From: CAWCTB01 sp963798275
GTDB lineage: Bacteria > Acidobacteriota > Terriglobia > Terriglobales > Acidobacteriaceae
Assembly: GCA_963798275.1 (NCBI GenBank)
Contig: CAWCTB010000039.1
Coordinates: 149,841-213,840, forward strand
Length of the DNA: 64,000 bases
Direction: 5' to 3'
Position numbers and translations under genes: made by a program. Position 1 is the stretch's first letter. Each line of letters opens with the position of its first letter. Of this stretch, positions 1-8,725 are shown piece after piece. The notes below the pieces were generated by a model, which searched no databases, had not been told where the DNA came from, and saw nothing but the letters and a program-made list of their open reading frames with translations.

Positions 1-199
1 GCGTCGCGAACCCTTTCACCGTCTCCACCAGGTTGGGGATCAGGTCGGCCCGCCGCTGCAGCACCACATCGACTTGCGACCACGCAGCGTTTACAGTTTC
101 TCTCTTGCGCACCATCTCGTTGCGACGGCTCACGAACATGCTGCCGAACCACACCAAAAGCAACACGATGATGATGAGAACGATCAATCCCTTTTTCAT
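1..199 (-). CDS. lemA: LemA family protein, N-terminal part (cut by window edge)
   Basis: Reading the minus strand from the ATG at 197-199 gives MKKGLIVLIIIVLLLVWFGS followed by a stretch containing AAWSQVDVVLQRRADLIPNL and VETVKGFA. That is the canonical LemA start: one N-terminal membrane helix (about residues 4-24), then the conserved W-x-Q-V-D-V-x-L-Q-R-R-x-D-L-I-P-N-L block. Only about 66 residues are in the window and the rest lies beyond base 1. LemA proteins are membrane-anchored helical proteins of unclear function that are often encoded beside TPM-domain proteins. Here a TPM gene lies two genes upstream on the same strand, which fits. The identification is firm; the function is not. 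Confidence 0.9.
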   Translation of the reverse strand, partial: MKKGLIVLIIIVLLLVWFGSMFVSRRNEMVRKRETVNAAWSQVDVVLQRRADLIPNLVETVKGFAT

Positions 200-249
200 G
201 TGGAGTCTCGCTTTCCTGCAAATTCTTCACTACGGATGATTACCGGTTG

Positions 250-996
250 TCAACTCTGGGGAACCTTGTGCCAGTGCCGCTTCGGCTGCCTGACATCCAA
301 CTCGTGGGCGACCCGGCCGATGGCGCTCATGTAAGCGTGGTATAGCGTCAGCAGATCTTCGCTGCGTTCGGGATTGTCTCGCAACTCCAGGACCGACCGC
401 AACGAGGCCACGTTGAACCCAAACACCTCTGCCGCATGCTCCAGCAACTTGGTTTTGTCATAGGGAGGGGTCTCGCCCAACGCGATCAAGGCATGCCGGA
501 ACAGCGTGAGCACGCTGCTGGCCGACTTGGCCAGGATGAGTCGCATCTCCTCCTGGTTCGCGGGAGTGAGCAGCAGGTGATGGCGCAAGCGGAGCAGGGT
601 GGTGCGCAGATCGTGCTCCACCTCCACCCGGTGCAGGTTCATCGGCACCTCGATCGCGCTCACTACGTCATCGCCGAACAGGGTTTTGTGAGATTGCTTG
701 ATGTCCAGCAGCTCGATGGCGAAGACGTCCGCCGACTCGCTCAGCTCCTGGTGGGTCATGATCTGCGGGGGCCGTAATTTCTCCTCGTGGCTCCACCACT
801 GGACGACCGGCGCCAGGGCGCTCAGCTCGCTCTGCCCGGTCTCCTTGACCACCACGAGCAGGTTCACGTCCGAGTAGTGCTCGTGAAAGTCCTCGCGCGC
901 GGCGGAACCATACAGCACGACCGAAACCAGGTTGCCGCCGCACGCGGCCTGCAACCGCCTCACCAGTTCTTCGAGCTTACCTTCCGGTTTCTTCAT
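250..996 (-). CDS. Nucleotidyltransferase-fold protein (MNT-like)
   Basis: This 248-residue protein has a pol-beta-type nucleotidyltransferase signature near its N-terminus: V-V-L-Y-G-S-A-A-R-E-D-F followed by Y-S-D-V-N-L-L-V-V (residues about 26-48). The G-S and the first metal-binding Asp are present, but the second position of the usual D-x-D is Asn. The remaining helical part (from about residue 120) resembles the HEPN-like or substrate-binding helices that follow such domains. It lies between the TPM-domain gene and lemA on the same strand with short gaps, so it is probably in one operon with them. The substrate is unknown. The Asp to Asn change may mean altered or lost catalysis. Confidence 0.7.
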   Translation of the reverse strand: MKKPEGKLEELVRRLQAACGGNLVSVVLYGSAAREDFHEHYSDVNLLVVVKETGQSELSALAPVVQWWSHEEKLRPPQIMTHQELSESADVFAIELLDIKQSHKTLFGDDVVSAIEVPMNLHRVEVEHDLRTTLLRLRHHLLLTPANQEEMRLILAKSASSVLTLFRHALIALGETPPYDKTKLLEHAAEVFGFNVASLRSVLELRDNPERSEDLLTLYHAYMSAIGRVAHELDVRQPKRHWHKVPQS

Positions 997-1018
997 CGCG
1001 AATCACTCCGCAAAACTG

Positions 1019-1866
1019 CTACCAGCTACCGCCAGCACCACCGCCACCGCTCATTCCGCCGCCGAAACCACCAAAGCCGCCAAAGCCTCCGCCACCGCCG
1101 CCAAATCCACCAAAGCCTCCGGAGCTGCCGCCGAAACCGCCGCCCCAGCCGCGTCCGCCCATCGGAGGCATGAAGATCACCGGCGGCACACCAAAGCCCC
1201 GTGCGGCGTATACCTGAGCCCGGTCCGCCTCCGCCACCACGCCTGACCAATGCGCGAATGATCCAGAAAATAAGGTAGATGCCGAGCAGCACCGCCCACC
1301 AGGGCACTTTCGGTCTTGCTGGCGCAGGCGACCCGGTTCGGGATGCCGTTCAATTGCACGCCCTTGCTGGCGGCGATCATTTGTGCCAGCTGGGTTGATG
1401 CGGTCAGAATGGCGCCGCTGTAATCTCCGGCGCGGAGCTCGGGCACCATAGAGCGTCCCACATCGCCGGCGCGCGCGTCGTTGATTACCGGCTCCAGCCC
1501 ATATCCAACCTCAATCTTGTACTGCCGCTCCTTGGGAGCGACCAGCAGCAACACGCCCTCGTCGTTTTTCTTGGACCCAACGCCAAGGTGTTTGTACAGA
1601 TCGACTGCATAGTCGTCCCTGGTCTGACCCTCCAGCGAGTTCACCGTGACCACCGCGATCTGCGCTCCGGTTTTCTGTTGCACCTCGGCGCACAGCGTCT
1701 CGATTTTTTCCTTCGTTTCGGGCTGAATAGCGCCAGCCAGATCGGTAACGTAGCCTTCCGGGTGGATGTCGGCGATCTTCTCCGCCAGAAGCAATGACGA
1801 TAGCGCCAGCCAGAGGACAGACAGGCAGGCGATCTTGCCGCGGAGGTGGACGTTCAAGCGAAGCAA
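1019..1866 (-). CDS. TPM-domain (YgcG-like) secreted or membrane protein, frameshifted
   Basis: The N-terminal 190 residues carry a signal-like hydrophobic stretch (LSVLWLALSSLLLAE) and a TPM domain (G-Y-V-T-D-L-A-G-A-I, then G-A-Q-I-A-V-V-T-V and G-V-L-L-L-V-A-P). The rest is spread over two other frames: a membrane helix (AVLLGIYLIFWIIRALVR) near 1300-1240, then the Gly/Phe-rich tail ending G-G-G-G-A-G-G-S-W at 1019. Two single-base frameshifts (near 1305 and 1235) restore the standard architecture: signal, TPM, transmembrane helix, glycine-rich tail. The start is probably TTG; no ATG precedes the signal segment. The family is proposed to act in envelope or photosystem protein maintenance; its role here is unknown. 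Confidence 0.75.
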
Positions 1867-1958
1867 CGAGGGTTCCAGGTTAAGACCTTCTACCGAGTAC
1901 CGTAGAGAAGCCGGGCAGGTGTGTCAAGGAAGGGAATACCCGGACTCGCGGAGCCTGT

Positions 1959-2678
1959 TCACGGCATCTGGAAGGAGCCGCTGCCAAGCATCTTCGCAAC
2001 CCAGTCGGCGTGGGGTAGACCGCAGCTGGAGAGAAGGCTAATCTCCCGGTCGAGGTCATACTCCACACGCTGGATTGCCGGGCGAGACTCGTCCAGCAGG
2101 AGGTAGGCGGCGCGGCGGTCGCCGTCGTAAGAAAGACTGACGCTCCCCGCGTTGGCAACCGTCATTGCTGCGACGCTCCGAATGTACGGGCGGTGGATGT
2201 GACCGTAGACGGCAACCGGCTGCCCAAGCGGCCCGTAGGCTGACTGCAACTCGGCGTCGGTCGCTTCCGGCGCGGGTGCGTGCCAGGCAGTCTCGGGACT
2301 GGCATGCACAAGCGCCATCGGAGCATGAATCTGTAGGCGGGGGAGGCCGCGCAGCCAAGCCAGCCTGTCGTCTCCCAGGGCTGCACGGGTGTGCGCCGCC
2401 ATCTCCTCGATTACGGCAAAAAGCGGTTGCAGCCGGGGCGACCGCTTCGCGAAGTCCTGCAGCGACTCGGGGTTGGTAAGCATTTCATCGGTATTGCCCG
2501 CTACTCCTTGCCAGCCGAGGTCGCGAACGCGATCGACAATTTCCACCGGACTCGATCCGGCGTCAGCCAGGTCGCCGCCATGGAAGATCAGGTCGGGAGA
2601 AGTTTGCTTCAGATCCGCGAGGACTGCCTCAAACGCGGTTCGGTTGCCGTGGATGTCGGAGACGATCGCGATGCGCAT
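1959..2678 (-). CDS. Calcineurin-like metallophosphoesterase (YfcE/MJ0936-like)
   Basis: A 239-residue single-domain phosphoesterase. The metal-binding motifs appear in order: I-V-S-D-I-H-G-N at residues 4-11, H-G-G-D-L-A-D, A-G-N-T-D-E, V-H-A-S-P and Y-G-H-I-H-R. These are the D-x-H, G-D, G-N-x-D/E, H and G-H-x-H motifs of the family. I take the ATG at 2676-2678 rather than the GTG immediately before it. Relatives hydrolyse phosphodiesters or phosphomonoesters with Mn or Fe; the substrate cannot be told from sequence. It follows hypB on the same strand after 16 bases and may be cotranscribed. Confidence 0.85.
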   Translation of the reverse strand: MRIAIVSDIHGNRTAFEAVLADLKQTSPDLIFHGGDLADAGSSPVEIVDRVRDLGWQGVAGNTDEMLTNPESLQDFAKRSPRLQPLFAVIEEMAAHTRAALGDDRLAWLRGLPRLQIHAPMALVHASPETAWHAPAPEATDAELQSAYGPLGQPVAVYGHIHRPYIRSVAAMTVANAGSVSLSYDGDRRAAYLLLDESRPAIQRVEYDLDREISLLSSCGLPHADWVAKMLGSGSFQMP

Positions 2679-2694
2679 CACCGTTAACCGTGCA

Positions 2695-3378
2695 TCACGC
2701 CTCCGACCTGGCCAGCACCCTCTCTGCCTTCTGCTGCTGCCGCTTGCGCAGCCATTCCATCCAGCGGTCGAGGCCTTCGCCGGTCGTGCTCGACAGGTCG
2801 ATGATTTCCATCTGAGGATGTACGCGGCGCGCGTTTTCCTTCGCCAGGTCGGCGCTGAAGGGCACGTAGGGCAGCAGGTCGATCTTGGTCAGCAGCATCA
2901 GCTCGGACTTGAAGAAGATCGAGGGATACTTCAGCGGCTTGTCCTCGCCTTCGGTGGTGCTCAGCAGCACGATCTTCGCATCTTCGCCCAGGTCGTAGCT
3001 CGAGGGGCACACCAGGTTGCCGACGTTCTCCACGATAAGCAAGTCGAGCTGCTCGAGATTCCAGTCGGCCAGGTGATTTCCGATCATCTTCGAGTCCAGG
3101 TGGCAGGTCCCGCCGGTCACGATCTGCTTCACCGGAAATCCAAAGCGCTCCAGCCGCTTGGCGTCGTTCTCGGTCTGCAGGTCGCCGGTGAGCACCGCGA
3201 CTCGCGTCTTCTTGTCGAGGCGTTCCAGCGTGCGCTCCAGCAGCAGCGTCTTGCCCGAGCCGGGCGCGCTGATAAGGTTGAGACAGCAAACGCCGTGCTG
3301 GCGATAGCGCTCGCGCAGCTGCTCGGCCAGGATCTGGTTTTCGTTAAGGACTTTCTTTTCCACTTCGACGCGGTTCAT
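2695..3378 (-). CDS. hypB: Hydrogenase nickel incorporation GTPase HypB
   Basis: HypB hydrolyses GTP to help load nickel into [NiFe]-hydrogenase or urease. The protein, taken from the ATG at 3376-3378, is 227 residues and begins MNRVEVEKKVLNENQILAEQ, the usual HypB start. The P-loop is S-A-P-G-S-G-K-T (about residue 40). Also present are T-G-D-L-Q-T-E-N-D, V-E-N-V-G-N-L-V-C-P with the metal-binding Cys, and T-K-I-D-L-L as the guanine-specificity loop. The His-rich N-terminal nickel store of some HypB proteins is absent. Its ATG overlaps the hypA stop in an ATGA arrangement, so translation is probably coupled. No hydrogenase structural gene is in the window. Confidence 0.95.
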   Translation of the reverse strand: MNRVEVEKKVLNENQILAEQLRERYRQHGVCCLNLISAPGSGKTLLLERTLERLDKKTRVAVLTGDLQTENDAKRLERFGFPVKQIVTGGTCHLDSKMIGNHLADWNLEQLDLLIVENVGNLVCPSSYDLGEDAKIVLLSTTEGEDKPLKYPSIFFKSELMLLTKIDLLPYVPFSADLAKENARRVHPQMEIIDLSSTTGEGLDRWMEWLRKRQQQKAERVLARSEA

Positions 3379-3719
3379 TCGTCCACTTCCATGTAAGCAA
3401 TATCCAGTTGTTCGCCGCTGATGCACTCGGTCATGAACTCGCCGCACCGCGGGCACTGCGGATCGTAATCGGTCATGCGGAACTCATTCTGACACTTCGG
3501 GCAGCGCTGCACCCGCGGGATCGACTCGATGTCGAGAACTAGCGACTCCCATTCCGTGTCCTTGGTCAGGGCCTCGAAGCCGAACTGCAGCGCGTCCACG
3601 TCCACCGCCGACAGTTCACCCACCCGAATGCCGACTTTCGTAATCCGCGAGTCCGGATGCTTCTTCGCTTCCGCCTGCACGCAATCGAGTATCGACGCCG
3701 CTATCCCCAGTTCATGCAT
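3375..3719 (-). CDS. hypA: Hydrogenase maturation nickel metallochaperone HypA
   Basis: HypA binds nickel and delivers it with HypB. The start at 3717-3719 gives MHELGIAASILDCVQ, which keeps the essential nickel ligand His2 and the following Glu; a longer upstream ORF start would bury it. The protein is 114 residues, normal for the family. The structural zinc site is formed by C-P-K-C and C-P-R-C near residues 74-93. It is directly upstream of, and overlaps, hypB. The remaining hyp genes (C, D, E, F) are not in the window. Confidence 0.95.
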   Translation of the reverse strand: MHELGIAASILDCVQAEAKKHPDSRITKVGIRVGELSAVDVDALQFGFEALTKDTEWESLVLDIESIPRVQRCPKCQNEFRMTDYDPQCPRCGEFMTECISGEQLDIAYMEVDE

Positions 3720-3867
3720 CGGAAACTCACAACCGTTCGGATGATAAACCTCCGGCGGATGGGTGGTTGCGACGCTTCCAGCCGTGCGACGGTCGTCACT
3801 CACGCTACAGGCTTTGGGCGGCGTGAGAACATCCGTCGTCCCGGTTGAAATAGGTGCTCCCGGGACC

Positions 3868-6503
3868 TTACCGGCTCGCTACGGCTTCCGGCTCGGCCGC
3901 TCGCGCCGCTACCTTGAACGTCAGCTTGTGCTCTTTCTTGTCAGCATCCACCGCCACGCGGTCGCCGTGAAGCACGTCGCCGTCGAGGATCTTCAGCGCC
4001 AGCGGGTCCTGCACCAGCCGTTGGATGGCCCGCTTCAGCGGACGCGCGCCGTACGCCGGATCGTACCCTTCGGTGAAGATCAGCTCCTTCGCCGCCGGCG
4101 TCAGCTCCAGCGTGATCTTGCGATCCGCCAGCAGCTTGCGCAGGTCCGTCAGCCGCAGGTCCACGATCTTCGTCAACTGCTCCTTGCCCAGCGGATTGAA
4201 GAAGATGATGTCATCCACGCGGTTCAGGAACTCGGGCTTGAAGTTCGCCTGCAGCGCCTCCATCACGCGCTGGTGCGCCTCTTCCTGCCGCTCCGGATTA
4301 CCACCTGCGGCCTGCAGGTACGTCGATCCGATGTTCGACGTCATGATGATGATGGTGTTCTTGAAGTCGACGTTGCGGCCCTTGCCGTCGGTCAACCGCC
4401 CATCGTCCATGATCTGCAGGAAGATGTTGAACACGTCGGGATGCGCCTTCTCGATCTCGTCGAACAGCACCACTGCATACGGGCGCCGCCGCACCGCCTC
4501 GGTCAACTGACCGCCTTCGTCGTACCCCACGTATCCCGGGGGTGCGCCGATGAGCCGCGACACCGAATGTTTCTCCATGTACTCCGACATGTCGATGCGG
4601 ATCATAGCGTGCTCGTCGTCGAAGAGAAATTCGGCGAGAGCGCGCGCCAGCTCGGTCTTTCCCACGCCTGTCGGGCCCAGGAAAATGAACGACCCGATGG
4701 GCCGCCGCGGATCGCTCAGCCCGGCGCGCGAGCGCCGGATGGCGTTGGCCACGCGCGACAAAGCTTCGTCCTGCCCGATCACGCGCTGCCGCAAACGGTC
4801 TTCCATGGTGACCAGCTTGTGCACTTCGCCCTCGAGCATCTTCGATACCGGAATGCCCGTCCACCGGCTGACGATCCGGGCGACGTCTTCCTCGTCCACC
4901 TCTTCTTTCAGCATGCGCGACTGCTTGCCGTCCATCTGCGCGCTGAGTTTCTTCATTTCCGCTTCGATCTGGGGCAGCTCGCCGTACTTGATCTGCGCGG
5001 CACGGTTGTAGTCGCCCTTGCGGGTGGCGTCCTGCTCCTGCATCTTGAGCTGCTCGATGCGCTCTTTCAGCTCGCGCACCTTGGCGATGCTTTCTTTTTC
5101 CTGCTTCCAGCGCGCCTTCAGCGCGTTCGACTGCTCCTTGATCTGCGCCAGCTCTTTTTCAACCGCCGCCAGCCGCTCGCGCGAGTTCGGATCGTCTTCG
5201 CGCTTCAGCGCCTGGCGCTCGATTTCGAGCTGCGTCGCGCGCCGCTCCAGTTGGTCGATCTCGGTTGGCATGGAGTCGATCTGGATGCGCAGCGAAGCCG
5301 CGGCTTCATCGATCAGGTCGATCGCCTTGTCCGGCAGGAAGCGGTCGGTAATGTAGCGATGCGACAAAGTCGCTGCCGCCACAATGGCCGAGTCCTTGAT
5401 GCGGACGCCGTGATGGACTTCGTACTTCTCGCGCAGCCCGCGCAGGATAGCGATGGTATCTTCCACCGTCGGCTCGCCCACCAATACCGGCTGGAAGCGC
5501 CGCTCCAGAGCTGCATCTTTCTCGATGTACTTGCGGTATTCGTTCAGGGTGGTTGCGCCAATAGCGCGCAGTTCGCCGCGCGCCAGCGCCGGCTTCAACA
5601 TGTTGGAAGCGTCGATCGCACCTTCGGCGGCGCCGGCTCCCACCAGGGTGTGCAGTTCGTCGATGAACAGGATGATCTTTCCGTCCGACTCCTCGATCTC
5701 CTTCAGTACGGCTTTCAGGCGATCTTCGAACTCGCCGCGATACTTCGCGCCCGCCAGCATCGAGGCCAGGTCGAGCGAGACGACCCGCTTGTTCTTGAGC
5801 TGCTCGGTCACGTCACCGGAAATGATGCGTTGCGCGAGGCCTTCGACGATGGCGGTCTTGCCGACGCCCGGCTCGCCGATGAGCACCGGATTGTTCTTGG
5901 TACGGCGCGACAGCACCTGCACCACGCGACGCACTTCCTCGTCGCGGCCAATCACGGGATCGAGCTTGCCGCGCCGCGCCAGTTCGGTCAGGTCGCGAGC
6001 GTAACGCTCCAGCGCCTGGTACTTCGCCTCCGGATTCTGGTCGGTGACTTTCTGATTGCCGCGCACGGCGGTGAGGGCACGCAGAATGTTGTCGTAGGTC
6101 GCGCCTCCGCGCTTGAGGATCTCCTGCGCCGGGTCGCGCTTCATCCTGGTGATCGCCAGCAGCAGGTGCTCGGTCGAAACGAATTCGTCCTTGAAATTCG
6201 AGGCCTCTTTGAAGGCATCCTCGAGCATGCGCGAGGCGGCGTCGGAAAGATGCGCCTGGGCAGCGCCGCGCCTGAAACCTTGGGCAGGCGATTGATTTCG
6301 CCTTGCAGCTCGGTTTCTACTGCAGGCACATGAAGCCCCACGCGCTCCAGCAGCGGAGCAACTATGCCTTCGCGGTCTTCGACCAGCGCCGCCAGAATGT
6401 GCACGGGCTGCAGTTCAGGATTGCCATGCTCGCTGGCGATATCGTTCGCGCGCTGCATCGCCTCCTGCGCCTTCACCGTTAACTTGTCCCATCGAATTGC
6501 CAT
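3868..6503 (-). CDS. clpB: Chaperone ClpB (Hsp100 disaggregase), frameshifted
   Basis: ClpB is a hexameric AAA+ disaggregase working with DnaK. The N-terminal Clp-N repeats start MAIRWDKLTVKAQEAM at 6503. AAA1 has Walker A G-E-P-G-V-G-K-T and Walker B I-I-L-F-I-D-E-L-H. A long coiled-coil M-domain follows (around codons 410-530), then AAA2 with G-P-T-G-V-G-K-T-E and V-V-L-F-D-E-I-E-K. The reading frame breaks once near 6240, between the P-K-V-S-G-A-A linker and M-L-E-D-A-F-K-E-A. Restoring one indel gives about 878 residues, the expected length. Hsp20 lies directly upstream on the same strand but has its own terminator, so clpB has a separate promoter that I could not assign. Confidence 0.95.
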
Positions 6504-6666
6504 GTTCAAACCTCAAATCATTCAGTCATCAGCGGTCAATTCACCGTCGTGCCCGGCCTGGAGCAAAGGGACCTCACAGCTCTCACAGCCAAGAGTATGA
6601 CTCTTTGTGGCCCAGTCGTCATCCGCCCAATTCAAGCAAAAACTCACGTCGCTGGGCGACCGTCGA

Positions 6667-6700
6667 AGAAAAAGGGAGGCATAAGAAATATGCGCCTCCC
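6667..6700 (-). terminator. Rho-independent terminator of hsp20
   Basis: On the minus strand the 7-bp stem GGGAGGC/GCCTCCC (6694-6700 with 6674-6680) encloses an AT-rich 13-base loop and is followed by five T residues (forward AAAAA at 6669-6673). It lies 59 bases after the hsp20 stop. Confidence 0.85.
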
Positions 6701-6758
6701 CTCTCCAACTACTCAGTATGTCTCCTTCGGGAATCTCGCCCCGAAGAACGAAGCCCGA

Positions 6759-7268
6759 TCAGGCTGCCTTGTCGGGGGACTTTCCGGTGCTCACCGCACC
6801 CTGCTTGCCCTCGATTGCTTTCTGGCCGATGTCCACCTTGATCTGCTTGGGCTTGGCTTCCGCCCGCTTCGCCAGATGAACACTCAGAACACCATTGCCA
6901 TAGTCAGCGGTGATCTTGTCGGTGTCCACGGTGTTGGGCAGCGTGAACGACCGGGTGAAGCTGCCATAGCGCCGCTCGATGCGGTGGAAGTTCTCTTCCT
7001 TCTGTTCCTTCTCGAACTTGCGCTCGCCGGTCACGGTGAGCACGTTGTTCTCGACCTTGATGTCGAGGTCCTTCTCTTCGATGCCGGGAACTTCCAGCTT
7101 TAACTGGATGCCGTGCTCGTCCTCGTAGATATCGACCGGCGGCACGAAAGCACCTGCGGTCAGCGACTCTTCCCGGCCACCGCCGTACTGCTCTTCAAAC
7201 AGGCGATTCATGCGGTTCTGCAGAGCATTCAATTCACGAAAGGGATCCCAACGAGTCAAAACAGTCAT
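6759..7268 (-). CDS. Small heat shock protein, Hsp20/alpha-crystallin family
   Basis: A 169-residue Hsp20 that begins MTVLTRWDPFRELNALQNRM, the usual N-terminal motif of bacterial class A proteins. The alpha-crystallin domain runs from about residue 45 (F-V-P-P-V-D-I-Y-E-D) to the conserved G-V-L-S-V-H-L near residue 130. It is followed by a Lys-rich tail that lacks a clear I-x-I/V motif, although I-K-V at about 143 could serve. It holds unfolding proteins for refolding by DnaK/ClpB, and clpB is the next gene downstream. A near-consensus promoter and an inverted repeat lie just upstream, and a terminator follows. Confidence 0.95.
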   Translation of the reverse strand: MTVLTRWDPFRELNALQNRMNRLFEEQYGGGREESLTAGAFVPPVDIYEDEHGIQLKLEVPGIEEKDLDIKVENNVLTVTGERKFEKEQKEENFHRIERRYGSFTRSFTLPNTVDTDKITADYGNGVLSVHLAKRAEAKPKQIKVDIGQKAIEGKQGAVSTGKSPDKAA

Positions 7269-7310
7269 GGTTCCGTACCTCCAAAATGTCTTAGGTCCGA
7301 TAAAGACCCT

Positions 7311-7336
7311 CGCTAACTTGGATGCTTAAGTTAGCG
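7311..7336. promoter_or_regulatory. 9-bp inverted repeat in the hsp20 leader
   Basis: CGCTAACTT (7311-7319) and AAGTTAGCG (7328-7336) are perfect inverted repeats separated by 8 bases. On the minus strand they start just downstream of the expected hsp20 transcription start (about 7337). They could be a repressor operator or a leader hairpin. It is not the CIRCE sequence (TTAGCACTC-N9-GAGTGCTAA). Confidence 0.6.
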
Positions 7337-7343
7337 TAAAGGA

Positions 7344-7372
7344 AGCATAAAATATTAGTGTGTTATTGTCAA
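7344..7372 (-). promoter_or_regulatory. Sigma70-type promoter of hsp20
   Basis: On the minus strand TTGACA (7367-7372) and TATGCT (7344-7349) are separated by exactly 17 bases in an AT-rich stretch unlike the surrounding GC-rich DNA. The start site would be near 7337, about 70 bases upstream of the hsp20 ATG. Confidence 0.8.
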
Positions 7373-7493
7373 GTATTGGAATCGAGAATACTGCTGTCGT
7401 AGCCCAAGTTATTGAATATATTGCGACATACGTGTTCCATTCTAATCCATCGTAGATCCGACTTTTTCGGCGGCCTGCGACGTCAGCTCCCCT

Positions 7494-8705
7494 TCAACTC
7501 CACGGTTGGACCTGGCACAGGATGCACTTGAGATAGGCCGTCTCTGGCACGTTCGCCAGCGCGGGATGATCCAGGGATGCGCCGCGCTTCTCCAGCAGCC
7601 GTAAGCGGCGGCCCGTGTCGCTGGCGGCCGAACCCAGCATGTCGAGGAACTCCTGCTCGCTGACGTGGAAGGAGCAGGAGCACGTCACCAACACCCCACC
7701 CGGCCGCAGCATCTTCAGGGCTCGCAGGTTAAGCTCCTTGTAGCCCTTGAGGGCGGTGGGGACGGCGCGCCTGGTCTTGGCGAAGGCGGGCGGATCGAGA
7801 ACGATGGTGTCGTACTGGCGGCCAGCGGTGGCGTAGTCCTTGAGCACGTCGAAGGCGTTGGCCTCGATCCATTCGATCTCGCCACTGTGGTGCTGGTCAC
7901 GGTTCAGTGCCTCGTTCTGTTCGGCCACTTCCAGGGCCGGGCGTGAGCTGTCGACGGCGGTGACGCTCTGGCAAACTCGGACCAGATGGAGGGCGAAGCC
8001 GCCCTGGTAGGTGAAGCAGTCAAGGGCGTCGCCGTGGGCCCAGCGCGCGGCGGCGGCGTAGTTCTCGCGCTGGTCGAGGAAGGCCCCAGTCTTCTGCCCG
8101 GCGAGCCCATCGAAGTGAAAGCGCACGCCGTTCAGGGTGAAGATTGTTTTCGAGCGGTCGCCGCGCAGCAGTTGCGTCTCGCGCGGAGATAGCTGCTCCA
8201 ACTCGCGGATGCGCGGGTCGACCCGCTCCAGCAAACTCGCATCGGGAAAGTGCTGGGCCAGAGATTCGATGACCGTCTGGCGGAGGTCTTCCCGATCGAA
8301 GGCCTGCGTCAACACCTGCATGCACAGGATGTCGTTGTACTTGTCGACGATGAGCCCGGGCAGCAGGTCGGCTTCGCTGAAGACAACGCGATAGGAATCG
8401 GTGTCGTGAGCGGCTTTGCGGCGGAAGTCGACCGCCGTGGCGATTCTGTCCACGACCAGGCCTGGCAGTTCCGCCTCGCTGACTGTTTCCGACGAAAGCA
8501 GCCGAATCGCGATCTGCGACGCGCTGCTGTACAACGCCGAGCCTAGACGACGTCCGCGCTCGTCGCGCACCTGAACCAGTGAGCCAGGCGGAGCGTCAGA
8601 ATCCTTCACCAGGTCGGAGCGATAGACCCAGAGATGCCCGGCTTTGAGCCTGGCGGCTCCGCGCGAGGTGACGGCGATCACGGGGATGAAATCGGCAGCG
8701 GCCAT
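7494..8705 (-). CDS. rlmI: Class I SAM-dependent rRNA methyltransferase (RlmI-like, 23S rRNA m5C1962)
   Basis: The 403-residue protein has a PUA-like N-terminal RNA-binding region (G-H-L-W-V-Y-R-S-D-L, residues 23-32) and a Rossmann methyltransferase domain. L-D-C-F-T-Y-Q-G-G-F (about 228-237) is the SAM loop, L-D-P-P-A-F-A-K (303-310) is the catalytic motif IV, and T-C-S-C-S-F-H (341-347) carries the motif VI cysteines typical of m5C enzymes. Order and length match RlmI/YccW, which methylates cytosine 1962 of 23S rRNA. The exact target is inferred from the family. The gene is intact. Confidence 0.88.
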   Translation of the reverse strand: MAAADFIPVIAVTSRGAARLKAGHLWVYRSDLVKDSDAPPGSLVQVRDERGRRLGSALYSSASQIAIRLLSSETVSEAELPGLVVDRIATAVDFRRKAAHDTDSYRVVFSEADLLPGLIVDKYNDILCMQVLTQAFDREDLRQTVIESLAQHFPDASLLERVDPRIRELEQLSPRETQLLRGDRSKTIFTLNGVRFHFDGLAGQKTGAFLDQRENYAAAARWAHGDALDCFTYQGGFALHLVRVCQSVTAVDSSRPALEVAEQNEALNRDQHHSGEIEWIEANAFDVLKDYATAGRQYDTIVLDPPAFAKTRRAVPTALKGYKELNLRALKMLRPGGVLVTCSCSFHVSEQEFLDMLGSAASDTGRRLRLLEKRGASLDHPALANVPETAYLKCILCQVQPWS

Positions 8706-8725
8706 GGAAGGGTAGACCGCCTATC

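Noticed and set aside
3763..6333. An 856-codon open frame on the plus strand opposite clpB
   Set aside because: It is the antisense shadow of clpB; composition is His/Leu/Arg-rich without recognisable domains, as expected for a high-GC shadow frame.
7311..7336. CIRCE (HrcA) operator or sigma32 promoter for hsp20/clpB
   Set aside because: The repeat does not match TTAGCACTC-N9-GAGTGCTAA, and no convincing CTTGAA/CCCCAT pair was found.
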